From: Tannerella sp. | GTDB taxonomy: Bacteria; Bacteroidota; Bacteroidia; Bacteroidales; Tannerellaceae | Direction: 5' to 3' | Length of the DNA stretch: 7,781 nucleotides | Assembly: GCA_031260095.1 (NCBI GenBank) | Contig: JAIRKN010000139.1 | Coordinates: forward strand, 1 to 7,781 | Part shown: piece after piece, positions 1-7,024 of the stretch | Layout of the letters: every line of letters begins with the position of its first letter | Numbering within the stretch: the stretch's first letter is position 1 | Program-made: the position numbers and the translations under genes | The notes under the pieces: generated by a model | Database searches by the model: none | What the model was told of the DNA's origin: nothing | Seen by the model: only the letters and a program-made list of their open reading frames with translations

Positions 1-1035
1 TTGAGAACTCCCGGCTTTGCCGGATTTCAGTTGCTCGACCTGCATGATTTTCCCGGACAGGGCACCGCTTTGGTCGGAGTGCTGGATGCTTTCTGGGATA
101 CGAAAGGATATGTGGAGGGTGAAGAATACCGTATGTTCTGCAACAAAACCGTACCGCTTATACGATTCCCTAAAATGACGTGGCTGAACAACGAACGGAT
201 GAATGTGCCGGTTGAGTTCGCTCATTTCGGAGAAAGACCGTTGAGCAACGCCCAGATCATCTGGACCGTAAAAATGCCGGACGGCCGGGTAGTAGGAGAA
301 GGCGACTTTATCAAAGATTTGCCTCTGGATAACTGTATCCCGGTGGGAAATATTGATGTTTCCTTTGCACAGGTGAAAGATGCGGCACAATTGGTTGTAT
401 CCGTGCAAGTAAAAGATACGGATATCAGGAATCAATGGAATATCTGGGTCTATCCGGCAGAAAAAAGATCAATCGGTAAGCTGCCTTATATCGCTTCTGC
501 ATTTGATGCAAACGTGACGGATCGGCTTCATAAAGGGGAATCCGTCTTACTTATTTCTCCTAAAGGAACGGTTTTACAGGATAAAGGAGGGGATATTGCT
601 GTCGGCTTTTCCGGTATATTCTGGAATACGGCCTGGACAAGAAATCAGGCGCCCCATACGTTGGGCGTATTATGCGATTCCGGTCATCCGGCCTTGTCGT
701 CTTTTCCGAATGAAGGATATAGCGATTACCAGTGGTGGGATATCGTGTCGGAATGTGATGCGATGGTGCTGAATGATTTTCCTGCGGACTTTAAACCGGT
801 TGTTTACCTTATTGATGACTGGTTTAAGAACCGGAAACTGGGGCTTTTGTTTGAGGCCAGGGTCGGGAATGGCAAACTAATGGTATGCAGCGCCGATCTG
901 GATAAAGATTTGGAGAAGCGCCCCGCAGCCGCTCAATTTAAGCAAAGTATCCTTGAGTACATGGCGTCCGGTAAATTCAATCCTCAACAGGAAGTGAAAG
1001 CGGAATTAATCCGGTCTCTTTTTTCCAAAAATTAG
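1..1035 (+). CDS. Glycoside hydrolase family 2-type protein, C-terminal part (5' end outside window)
   Basis: This frame is open from the first base, so the leading TTG is most likely an internal Leu codon and the gene begins upstream of the window. Residues 2-38 (RTPGFAGFQLLDLHDFPGQG..., then VLDAFWDTKG) match the end of the TIM barrel in large Bacteroidales GH2-type 'sugar-binding domain' hydrolases, as I recall that family. Residues about 52-151 look like a beta-sandwich (Ig-like) domain ending in NIWVYP. Residues about 160-325 look like an alpha/beta accessory domain, ending in GLLFEARVGNGKLMVCSADL and a helix with YMASGKFNP. Such enzymes are normally exported and trim glycosidic linkages in host or plant glycans. 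The substrate cannot be told from this part, because the catalytic acid/base and nucleophile regions are probably upstream. No frameshift is visible and the gene ends in TAG. It converges with the histidine kinase gene and is probably unrelated to phosphate uptake. Confidence 0.75.
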   Translation: MRTPGFAGFQLLDLHDFPGQGTALVGVLDAFWDTKGYVEGEEYRMFCNKTVPLIRFPKMTWLNNERMNVPVEFAHFGERPLSNAQIIWTVKMPDGRVVGEGDFIKDLPLDNCIPVGNIDVSFAQVKDAAQLVVSVQVKDTDIRNQWNIWVYPAEKRSIGKLPYIASAFDANVTDRLHKGESVLLISPKGTVLQDKGGDIAVGFSGIFWNTAWTRNQAPHTLGVLCDSGHPALSSFPNEGYSDYQWWDIVSECDAMVLNDFPADFKPVVYLIDDWFKNRKLGLLFEARVGNGKLMVCSADLDKDLEKRPAAAQFKQSILEYMASGKFNPQQEVKAELIRSLFSKN

Positions 1036-1051
1036 GGATTCGTTATTTTTG
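1026..1051. terminator. Weak AT-rich inverted repeat spanning both convergent stop codons; possible bidirectional terminator
   Basis: CAAAAAT at 1026-1032 is the exact reverse complement of ATTTTTG at 1045-1051, separated by a 12-base loop. The loop begins with the hydrolase TAG (1033-1035), and the repeat includes the kinase stop codon (1043-1045). On either strand the 3' arm is a run of five T. The stem is only 7 bp with a single G-C pair, so it would be weak as an intrinsic terminator. No better terminator candidate is visible in the 7-base space between the genes. Confidence 0.25.
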
Positions 1052-2776
1052 CAGGGAGAACAGAAATTCCAGGCCGCCGTTTGTTCTGTTTTTGGCGACG
1101 ATCGTGCCTTTGTGGAGGGATACGGCATTTTTTACGATGGACAGGCCCAACCCGGAACCTCCCGTGTTACGGGTACGGCCTTCGTTTATCCGGTAAAAAC
1201 GTTCGAACAGGCGGCTCAGGTGTTGTTCTTCGGGAATACCTGCACCGGTATCGGAGTATGAGAAATAATAAAAACCTTTGTCTTCGGCATATTGGTTTAT
1301 CTCTATCCGAATGTTTGTTCCGGCATACCGGATTACGTTATCCGTCAGATTCCTGAAAATGGAATAAAGCAGATTCCGGTTGCCTTTTATGATGATCTCA
1401 CCGGTGATATTCCAGACCATATCAATGGCCTTTTCCCGGAGCGGAATGTCCAGATCGTTTTTTAATTCTTCAAGCAGTTCCTTTATTGCCACCTGTTCCA
1501 TTTTGAAAAACCGGGGAGCTGCTTCCATTTTGCTGATGAGGCTCATGTCCTGTATCAGTTCCGAAAGATTCACGGTTTGGTTATAAGCCTGTTGTATGAA
1601 ATATTTTTCCTGCGTCCGTTCCAATTCGTATTTCAATACGGTTTCCAGGCATCCCCGTATACCGGTCACCGGCGTGCGCAGTTCGTGTGTGATGTTACCG
1701 GTCATTTCCTGCTTTAACAGACGTGTTTTTTCCTGTTTTGTGATATCATTGAGGATAATCTCAAAACTTCCGTCATCGAATATATTCGCGCGGATAATGA
1801 ATGTACGGCCCTGTTTCTCGATTTTTGTTTCAAAATAATGCGTCTGTTTTTCCGTATCAGACAAAAAGGAAACGGTTTTTTCGAACAGAGGCTCTTTGAA
1901 TATGACGGAAGGATTGCTTTGAGCGTCATCTGCAAGGATATTCAGGTACTGGATAAACAGGCCATTGTAAAACTCTACCTTTTTGGCGGCAGAGAAAAAG
2001 CATAGCCCTTCTTCCGAGCTGTGTACATGCTGCAAGAGTTTTTCCCGTTCCAGAATGATTTTCTTTTCACTCTCTTTAAGGCGGTTAAAGTTTTGTACGA
2101 TTTTCACACCGATTGCACCTAATTCATCATTCGGAAAATTAACGGAATGGATGTCGATCGTTTTATCCTCGGCAGAATCAGTGAGCTTTTTAAGTCTTCG
2201 GATCATCCGGCTGAGCCTGCCCGCCGTGAAGTTGATGATCAGCAATGTAACCGAAAAAAGCAGGAGGATGTAGTAAAGGTACATCGGCTCCGATTGGAGA
2301 AAAGACTGGATATGTATATCATAAGGAAGCGCTACACGCACATAATAACCGTTGAATTTTTTGGCGTAATATAAATATGCTTTCTCATTCGATGAAGAAA
2401 CCCGGATATCACTGCCGCTGTTTTTCGTACGCGCCTCTATGATCTCCGGCCGCATCCGGTGGTTCTCCATATCCGATACGTTATCAATCGTATTATCATA
2501 AAGTATGTTTCCTTCGTTATGGATCCATGTCAGTCTCAGATTATACGGTAATAACCCCTTCAGACTGTCTAACCCGTACGATTGGGCCGCTTGCAGGACA
2601 ATGGCTCTGTTTACAATATCAGCGTAGGTATCCAGGCGCTCTTCCAGAATTTTTGTTTTGTAGTCTTTTTCCTGTGAGCGCTCAAGAAGCACAATACCTG
2701 TCGTGAATAATGAAAAGATAATGACAAAACTGCCTGTTAGTTTTCGTTTGTAACCTAATTTCATCGTTTTTTTCAT
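1043..2776 (-). CDS. phoR: PhoR-like membrane sensor histidine kinase
   Basis: This 577-residue kinase autophosphorylates on His and passes the phosphate to the response regulator encoded 24 bases upstream. Domains in order: first membrane helix at about 12-31; an extracytoplasmic sensor region of about 130 residues (32-164); second membrane helix at about 166-185; HAMP-like linker at about 186-240 (FPNDELGAIGVKIVQNFNRL); PAS-like domain at about 245-345 (ending LNDITKQE). The HisKA H-box is NITHELRTP with His364. The ATPase domain has the N-box NLTDN (476-480), G1 DTGAGIP (from D509), F-box LFERFYRI (523-530) and G2 GGSGLGL (539-545). All catalytic motifs are intact. The start at 2776 gives MKKTMKL; Met5 is an alternative, and there is no clear Shine-Dalgarno. 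The PhoR name rests on context (downstream of pst-phoU and a PhoB-type regulator). The sequence alone supports only a sensor kinase of the PhoR/WalK class. Confidence 0.9.
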   Translation of the reverse strand: MKKTMKLGYKRKLTGSFVIIFSLFTTGIVLLERSQEKDYKTKILEERLDTYADIVNRAIVLQAAQSYGLDSLKGLLPYNLRLTWIHNEGNILYDNTIDNVSDMENHRMRPEIIEARTKNSGSDIRVSSSNEKAYLYYAKKFNGYYVRVALPYDIHIQSFLQSEPMYLYYILLLFSVTLLIINFTAGRLSRMIRRLKKLTDSAEDKTIDIHSVNFPNDELGAIGVKIVQNFNRLKESEKKIILEREKLLQHVHSSEEGLCFFSAAKKVEFYNGLFIQYLNILADDAQSNPSVIFKEPLFEKTVSFLSDTEKQTHYFETKIEKQGRTFIIRANIFDDGSFEIILNDITKQEKTRLLKQEMTGNITHELRTPVTGIRGCLETVLKYELERTQEKYFIQQAYNQTVNLSELIQDMSLISKMEAAPRFFKMEQVAIKELLEELKNDLDIPLREKAIDMVWNITGEIIIKGNRNLLYSIFRNLTDNVIRYAGTNIRIEINQYAEDKGFYYFSYSDTGAGIPEEQHLSRLFERFYRINEGRTRNTGGSGLGLSIVKNAVSLHKGTIVAKNRTNGGLEFLFSLQK

Positions 2777-2800
2777 TTACATTGAAATTACACGGGATCC

Positions 2801-3472
2801 TTATATATTGAACCGATAGCCAAAGCCGGAGGTATTTGATATTAGCCGGGCGTAATCTCTCATCTTTTTGCGTAAGCGTGTAATGTGCACATCAACGGTC
2901 CGTTCCGTTATGTAGGGATAGTCTTTCCATATTTCATCAATGAATTCATGCCGGGGTATGACCCTGTTCTGATGCCGGATGAGGTATACAAGTATTTTAA
3001 ATTCCGTTTTTGTTAATGCGACCTTTTCATTATGAAGGGTGATGATTTTCAGATTAAAATCAACGATCAGGTTTTCGAAAATAAACTGATCGGGTTCAAC
3101 GATATGCCGACGTTTCAAAACCGCTTTTACGCGGGCGATCACTTCCTTGATTGAAAAAGGTTTGGATATGTAATCGTCGCCACCGACAGAAAATCCGGTC
3201 AGCATATCATTTTCCGTTTCCTTTGCCGTCAGGAAGATAATAGGGGTCTGGTTGTTCTGATTACGTAATGTTTCCGCAAATTTATATCCCGACATGCCTC
3301 CCATCATGATATCCAGTAAGATGAGGGAGCAACCGGGATTTATTTTATTCATGGCGTCTTCCGCCGATTCTGCGCTGATTACGTCAAACCCTTCGCTTTT
3401 CAGGTTGAACTCAAGCACTTCCCGGATAACCGGTTCGTCGTCTACGATAAGTATTTTTTGTCGCATAATCAT
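2801..3472 (-). CDS. phoB: PhoB-type (OmpR/PhoB family) response regulator
   Basis: This 223-residue transcription factor has a receiver domain (about 5-120) and a C-terminal winged-helix DNA-binding domain (about 128-221). Receiver residues are all present: acidic pair D11/D12, phosphoacceptor D54 in LILLDIMM, T82 in FLTAKE, and K104-P105 in YISKPF. The DNA-binding half shows the typical LTKTEFKILVYL and the recognition-helix pattern ERTVDVHITRLRKK, ending GFGYRFNI. Length is normal for the family. By family knowledge, phosphorylated dimers bind tandem repeats upstream of phosphate-starvation genes. The start could be Met1 (3472) or Met3 (MRQKILIVDDE, at 3466), which fits the family equally well. 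It follows phoU by 53 bases, the largest gap in the cluster, and precedes its presumed kinase by 24. The phosphate role is inferred from this neighbourhood. Confidence 0.92.
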   Translation of the reverse strand: MIMRQKILIVDDEPVIREVLEFNLKSEGFDVISAESAEDAMNKINPGCSLILLDIMMGGMSGYKFAETLRNQNNQTPIIFLTAKETENDMLTGFSVGGDDYISKPFSIKEVIARVKAVLKRRHIVEPDQFIFENLIVDFNLKIITLHNEKVALTKTEFKILVYLIRHQNRVIPRHEFIDEIWKDYPYITERTVDVHITRLRKKMRDYARLISNTSGFGYRFNI

Positions 3473-3496
3473 GTAGGTTATACTTTTCTTTTATGC

Positions 3497-3504
3497 CAAA
3501 ATTA
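3497..3504 (-). promoter_or_regulatory. Candidate Bacteroidetes -7 box for the regulator/kinase pair
   Basis: Read on the minus strand, this is TAATTTTG, an exact fit to the Bacteroides -7 consensus TAnnTTTG. It lies in the 53-base gap between phoU and the response regulator, with 24 bases between the box and the ATG, leaving room for a short leader. The matching -33 element (TTTG) is poor: the expected position about 19-20 bases upstream holds AATG (3524-3527). An 8-base AT-rich match can arise by chance, so this is only a candidate internal promoter. Confidence 0.35.
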
Positions 3505-3525
3505 GTCATTTTATGGTAGAAACCA

Positions 3526-4191
3526 TTATTTCCGACCGGTATGTTTTAAAACTTTTGCATCAATATAGAAAACAATGTCTTCTACAATGTTACTGCAATG
3601 ATCGCCAATACGCTCAAGTTTCCTTATCAACAGGTATATTTTCAGTCCGCACCGGATGAACCCGGAATCCTTCCGCATATAATCCGCCAGAATATCCAGA
3701 GCGTTTATATAGATCGTATCAATCTCATCATCTTTCGACAGGATTTTCCCGGACATTTTTGTGTTTTCCGATTCAAGGGCGACGAAACTGTCCGACAGCA
3801 TACCGATCAGGGTCGTGAACATTTTTTCGATCTGTAACTCTTCAATGATTTGCGGATCGGTGTTGTTGCAGTCGTCTTCGATGACATAACGTGCGATTCC
3901 CTCGCAAAAGTCGCCGATCCGTTCGAGGGTATTCCCTATTTTTATGAGCGAAAGGATCAGCCTTAAATCAATGGCAACCGGGTTGTATAACGCAATGTAA
4001 TTTTCGCAGTCGCAATCTATTTTCAGTTCAAAGGCGTTCACCCTTTTTTCACGGCTGGCTACCTCGCGGGCCACCTCTACATCGCAGTTCAGGAATGCCT
4101 GTTTCGATTTTTCCAATTGTGATATGACTAATGTCCACATCTGGCTTATTTCTTCCTTGAGCGCCTGTAATTCTTTTTCCGTATGTTTCAT
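3526..4191 (-). CDS. phoU: PhoU phosphate signalling/regulatory protein
   Basis: PhoU is a cytoplasmic all-helical protein. In well-studied bacteria it connects the Pst transporter to the PhoR kinase and keeps the Pho response off when phosphate is plentiful. This 221-residue protein is slightly shorter than the E. coli one. It shows the two-fold PhoU repeat: each half carries the family's E-x-x-x-D metal-binding motif in the same local sequence, LERIGDFC (E90-D94) and LERIGDHC (E193-D197). The N-terminal half also has the typical NPVAIDLRLILSLIKIGNTLERIGD helix segments (about 70-94). It begins 16 bases after pstB, behind an A-rich leader (AACAAAGAATAAAAAT) with no Shine-Dalgarno, as is usual for Bacteroidetes. 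Its place directly after pstB is the classical arrangement. No key residue appears to be missing. Confidence 0.95.
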   Translation of the reverse strand: MKHTEKELQALKEEISQMWTLVISQLEKSKQAFLNCDVEVAREVASREKRVNAFELKIDCDCENYIALYNPVAIDLRLILSLIKIGNTLERIGDFCEGIARYVIEDDCNNTDPQIIEELQIEKMFTTLIGMLSDSFVALESENTKMSGKILSKDDEIDTIYINALDILADYMRKDSGFIRCGLKIYLLIRKLERIGDHCSNIVEDIVFYIDAKVLKHTGRK

Positions 4192-4207
4192 ATTTTTATT
4201 CTTTGTT

Positions 4208-4954
4208 TTATCCGAATCGTCCGGTGATGTAATTCTGTGTCTGTTCCTTTTCGGGATTTAAGAAGATCTTTTTTGTGTCATCATACTCGATAAGTTCCCC
4301 CTGCATGAAAAATCCGGTCTTACCGCTTACACGTGCGGCCTGTTGCATATTATGCGTAACAATAACGATTGTATAGTCCTTTTTCAGTGAGTAAATAAGA
4401 TCTTCAATCTTTGATGTTGAGATCGGATCCAGCGCTGAGGCCGGTTCGTCCATTAACAGGACGGAAGGCGAGACGGCCAATGCCCGTGCAATACATAACC
4501 GCTGTTGCTGCCCTCCTGACAATTCGAATGCAGACTTTTTTAATTTGTCTTTTACTTCGTCCCATAACGCAGCGGCGCGGAGTGATTCTTCCACTCGCCG
4601 GATCATATATGACTTATTCCCGATGTGGTTTACACGCAGTCCGTAAGCCACATTCTCAAAGATAGACTTGGGAAAAGGATTCGGCTTCTGAAATACCATA
4701 CCGACCTTCTTGCGGAGTTCATCCACCTGAATGGATTTTTGATAGATATCCGTGCCGTCGACGATACACGTTCCGGTCATGCAGGTGTTGTCAATCAAAT
4801 CATTCATCCGGTTAAAAAGTCGCAGGAATGTCGATTTGCCACAACCCGACGGCCCTATAAATGCAGTGACGGTATTCGGTTCAATTTCCATGCTGATGTT
4901 TTTAAGTGCATGAAAATCGCCATAATAAAAATTTACGTTTTTTGCTTCTATCAT
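4208..4954 (-). CDS. pstB: Phosphate ABC transporter ATP-binding protein PstB
   Basis: PstB is the ATPase that powers phosphate import through the PstC-PstA channel at the inner face of the cytoplasmic membrane. The 248-residue protein has every ABC motif: Walker A GPSGCGKS (34-41), Q-loop Q89 in [16 protein letters not shown] (a PstB hallmark), signature LSGGQQQR (145-152), Walker B VLLMDEP (165-171) followed by the D-loop SALD, and switch His201 in VTHNMQQA. The segment LFNRMNDLI after Walker A is also typical of PstB, which distinguishes it from other importer ATPases. Length is normal. It starts 2 bases after the pstA stop codon, so translational coupling is likely, and it is followed by phoU after 16 bases. 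Confidence 0.97.
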   Translation of the reverse strand: MIEAKNVNFYYGDFHALKNISMEIEPNTVTAFIGPSGCGKSTFLRLFNRMNDLIDNTCMTGTCIVDGTDIYQKSIQVDELRKKVGMVFQKPNPFPKSIFENVAYGLRVNHIGNKSYMIRRVEESLRAAALWDEVKDKLKKSAFELSGGQQQRLCIARALAVSPSVLLMDEPASALDPISTSKIEDLIYSLKKDYTIVIVTHNMQQAARVSGKTGFFMQGELIEYDDTKKIFLNPEKEQTQNYITGRFG

Positions 4955-4956
4955 AA

Positions 4957-5811
4957 TTAATTGGTTTTCACTTTGCCTCCGAAATACTTTCTTAATGATG
5001 TTGCCAGTATATTTATTATCAGTACGATGAAGATGAGCACTAATGCTGTTCCATAGGCAACCGGACGGGAGGCTTCGAGATCCGTACCGCTCGTTGCAAT
5101 CACATACAGATGATAAGGTAAAGCCATTACCTGGTCAAAGATACCGGAAGGCAGCTTGGGCAGGAAATAAGCGGCTACCGTAAAAAGGATCGGGGCCGTT
5201 TCGCCCGATACACGGCCTATTGACAGGATCATACCGGTTATTATGTTGGGAAATGCCATGGGCAGGATCACTCTGCGGATCGTTTGCAGCTTGCTGGCTC
5301 CAAGCGCTAAACTTCCTGTCCGGTAAGCGTCGGGAACCGCTTTTAGCGCTTCTTCTGTTGTTCGGATGATCAAGGGTAGAGATAGCAGGCCAAGCGTAAG
5401 GGAGCCTGCCAGAATAGAATCTCCGAATCCGAATGCGTTTACAAATAATGCCATACCAAACAGTCCGAAAACAATAGAAGGTATGCTTCCCAGATTATTG
5501 GTCATGATACGGATAAATTTCACGATCATACCGTTGCCCGCATACTCATTAATAAAAATACCCGACATAATACCTACCGGAAAAGCGAAGACCGAACTGC
5601 CCACGATGAGGTAAAAGGTGCCGGCTATCGCAGGAAAAATGCCGCCGGAAATCATCCCGTCAGCCGGCGCTGAGGTCAGGAACTCCCAGTTGATAACGCC
5701 GATACCGTTGTAAATGATAAAGCCCAGTATCCAGATTAAAATGCCGACCACCAGCCCCCCTAATATGCGAAAGACAGTAAATGCAAGTGTTTGGGATTTC
5801 TTTTTGTCCAT
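4957..5811 (-). CDS. pstA: Phosphate ABC transporter permease PstA
   Basis: PstA is one of the two membrane subunits that form the phosphate channel with PstC. The 284-residue protein has about six hydrophobic segments, starting near residues 13-35, 60-88, 102-125, 131-150, 186-212 and 251-271. Signature regions are [15 protein letters not shown] (105-119), the EAA loop that docks PstB (about 153-189, with [16 protein letters not shown]), and [13 protein letters not shown] (199-211), whose Arg and Glu correspond to the charged pair conserved in PstA/PstC permeases. Length is close to the E. coli protein, with no insertion in the periplasmic loops. It starts 4 bases after the pstC stop codon and ends 2 bases before pstB, so the three genes are almost certainly co-transcribed. 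Confidence 0.96.
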   Translation of the reverse strand: MDKKKSQTLAFTVFRILGGLVVGILIWILGFIIYNGIGVINWEFLTSAPADGMISGGIFPAIAGTFYLIVGSSVFAFPVGIMSGIFINEYAGNGMIVKFIRIMTNNLGSIPSIVFGLFGMALFVNAFGFGDSILAGSLTLGLLSLPLIIRTTEEALKAVPDAYRTGSLALGASKLQTIRRVILPMAFPNIITGMILSIGRVSGETAPILFTVAAYFLPKLPSGIFDQVMALPYHLYVIATSGTDLEASRPVAYGTALVLIFIVLIINILATSLRKYFGGKVKTN

Positions 5812-5815
5812 AATC

Positions 5816-7024
5816 TTATAATCCTTTGTTTTTCTGCTGCTGTGAAATCATTTCTGCCGAAATGCTGATGATCAGGGTAAGGATGAAAAGGACGGAGCCA
5901 AGCAGGAATAATGCCTGATAGTGAGCGCCGCCCGAAGGGGCTTCTCCCAGTTCGGCAGCGATCGTGGCCGGTATGGTACGGACCGGTTCAAGCAGGGTAT
6001 GAGGGATGACTGCCGCATTGCCCGTAACCATCAAAACTGCCATTGTTTCTCCGATAGCCCTCCCGATTCCCAGTACGACGGCGGCCGAGATACCGGACGA
6101 AGAATATGGAATGATGACCCGGTAGATGGTTTGCCAGTGGGTCGCTCCAAGTCCCAGACTTGCCTCCCGCATCGTTTTCGGAGTACTGCGCATAGCGTCT
6201 TCCGCAACGGTGATAATGGTAGGCAACGCCATGATCGCTAAAATGAGGCTTCCCGCCAAAGCGGTTTCTCCGACAGGCAGCCCCAGTGTGCGTTGTACCA
6301 GGGGCACGAACACAACTAATCCGAAGAAACCGTAAACTACCGACGGGATACCCGCCAGAAGCTCGATAGTGGGTTTCAGGATTTTACGTGTATGTTCCCC
6401 GGCCAGTTCCGAGAGGTAAATGGCAACACCCAAGCCCAGCGGCAAGGCGATTAGTATGGCAAAAATGCTGACCCATAATGTTCCCAAAAGAAGGGGGAGT
6501 ATGCCGAACTGGGGCGCCGGCGTGGCGGTGGGAATCCATTCTTTTCCGGTCAGGAAGTCTGCGGCAGAAATGTTTTCGGATTTCAGGACGACTACATCAG
6601 GGTTGTCTTTAGGGAAATAGCTGTCAGGCAATAAGGCTATTATATTTTCATTTTCTGTGATGATTTCTCCTAATTTCATGGGAAGCAGTTCATAGTCGTT
6701 TCCGAACGCTTCTTCTGCGTAGAGTTCGAATATTTCATCAAACCGGAACAGCATTATTTCAGTATCTTTTCCCCCGACTTCTTTCCAGGAGGAGATCTCC
6801 CCGTCGAAAATCTCTTTGATCTGTATTGAACGGAGTGACGTTACCGGATTTCCGGCATTTACACAAAGCGAATAACCTTTATCAACCACCGGATTGCGGA
6901 ATAATCCGAATCCTTCCTTAAATAAAAACAGGATGATCAGCAATATAACGAGGCTTGTAACGCCTCCGCTAAGCGTGAGCAATCCTTCCGTTATCCGTTC
7001 GACGATCTTTCTGAACAATTTCAT
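5816..7024 (-). CDS. pstC: Phosphate ABC transporter permease PstC with a PstS-like periplasmic insertion
   Basis: PstC is the partner permease of PstA. The permease core is clear: FGILPLLLGTLWVSI (173-187), ELLAGIPSVVYGFFGLVVF (221-239), the EAA loop EASLGLGATHWQTIYRVIIP (287-306) that contacts PstB, and GRAIGETMAV (321-330), whose Arg322 and Glu326 match charged residues needed for transport in E. coli PstC. The protein is 402 residues, about 80 more than E. coli PstC. The extra length falls between the first membrane helix (about 20-36, followed by FKEGFGLFR) and the usual pre-helix segment FLTGKEWIP (157-165). That insert, about 45-155, resembles one part of PstS, including EIFDGEISSWKEVGG. 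The frame is continuous and the core intact, so it looks like a genuine domain insertion. The ATG overlaps the pstS stop codon (ATGA, 7021-7024), which suggests coupled translation. Confidence 0.95.
   Translation of the reverse strand: MKLFRKIVERITEGLLTLSGGVTSLVILLIILFLFKEGFGLFRNPVVDKGYSLCVNAGNPVTSLRSIQIKEIFDGEISSWKEVGGKDTEIMLFRFDEIFELYAEEAFGNDYELLPMKLGEIITENENIIALLPDSYFPKDNPDVVVLKSENISAADFLTGKEWIPTATPAPQFGILPLLLGTLWVSIFAILIALPLGLGVAIYLSELAGEHTRKILKPTIELLAGIPSVVYGFFGLVVFVPLVQRTLGLPVGETALAGSLILAIMALPTIITVAEDAMRSTPKTMREASLGLGATHWQTIYRVIIPYSSSGISAAVVLGIGRAIGETMAVLMVTGNAAVIPHTLLEPVRTIPATIAAELGEAPSGGAHYQALFLLGSVLFILTLIISISAEMISQQQKNKGL
6560..6892 (-). other. PstS-like domain inserted in PstC (about residues 45-155)
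   Basis: Aligned without gaps, PstC residues 55-90 and the PstS stretch around IFTGKITNWKEVGG share 16 of 36 residues, counted by eye. These include V, N, L, Q, IF, G, I, WKEVGG, D and I in register. Downstream, where PstS has the phosphate-binding RETSSGT, PstC has FDEIFEL, so that binding loop is lost. A later piece, ENIIALLPDSYFPKDNPDVVVL (residues about 126-147), may correspond to the PstS segment KGAIGYVGLAYLNREVKAV, but this is much weaker. The insert should lie outside the cytoplasmic membrane, facing PstS. Confidence 0.7.
6770..6788. repeat. 19-base exact repeat, copy in pstC (partner at 7429-7447)
   Basis: TCCCCCGACTTCTTTCCAG on the plus strand is identical at 6770-6788 and 7429-7447; the bases on either side differ. 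On the coding strand both copies encode WKEVGG in the same frame. It marks the relationship between the PstC insert and PstS at the DNA level. Shared protein sequence and codon preference could also produce it. Confidence 0.9.

Noticed and set aside
1..3. TTG at the first base as the real start of the hydrolase gene
   Set aside because: The protein begins in the middle of a conserved GH2 barrel segment and there is no upstream sequence to judge. The TTG is much better explained as an internal Leu codon of a truncated gene.
1049..2374. Several 68-96 residue plus-strand open frames, and a 73-residue minus-strand frame, within the kinase gene
   Set aside because: They overlap each other and the kinase's conserved domains, have no promoter or domain evidence, and include Ser-rich stretches typical of antisense translation.
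3526..4191. Internal repeat in phoU (two LERIGD motifs) as an unusual duplication
   Set aside because: The two-fold repeat with paired E-x-x-x-D motifs is the normal architecture of the PhoU family.
4625..4960. 111-residue plus-strand open frame opposite pstB
   Set aside because: It is antisense to the Walker A and Q-loop region of pstB, has no recognisable family, and is explained by codon constraints of the opposite strand.
5921..6241. 106-residue plus-strand open frame opposite pstC
   Set aside because: It lies wholly antisense to the conserved permease core, with Arg/Asp/Gly-rich low-similarity content and no recognisable domain. It is a shadow of pstC.
5816..7024. The long PstC N-terminus as an artefact of frameshift or fusion with the end of pstS
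   Set aside because: pstS is complete at its 3' end with its own TGA. pstC has its own ATG, a first membrane helix before the insert and an intact core after it, all in one uninterrupted frame.
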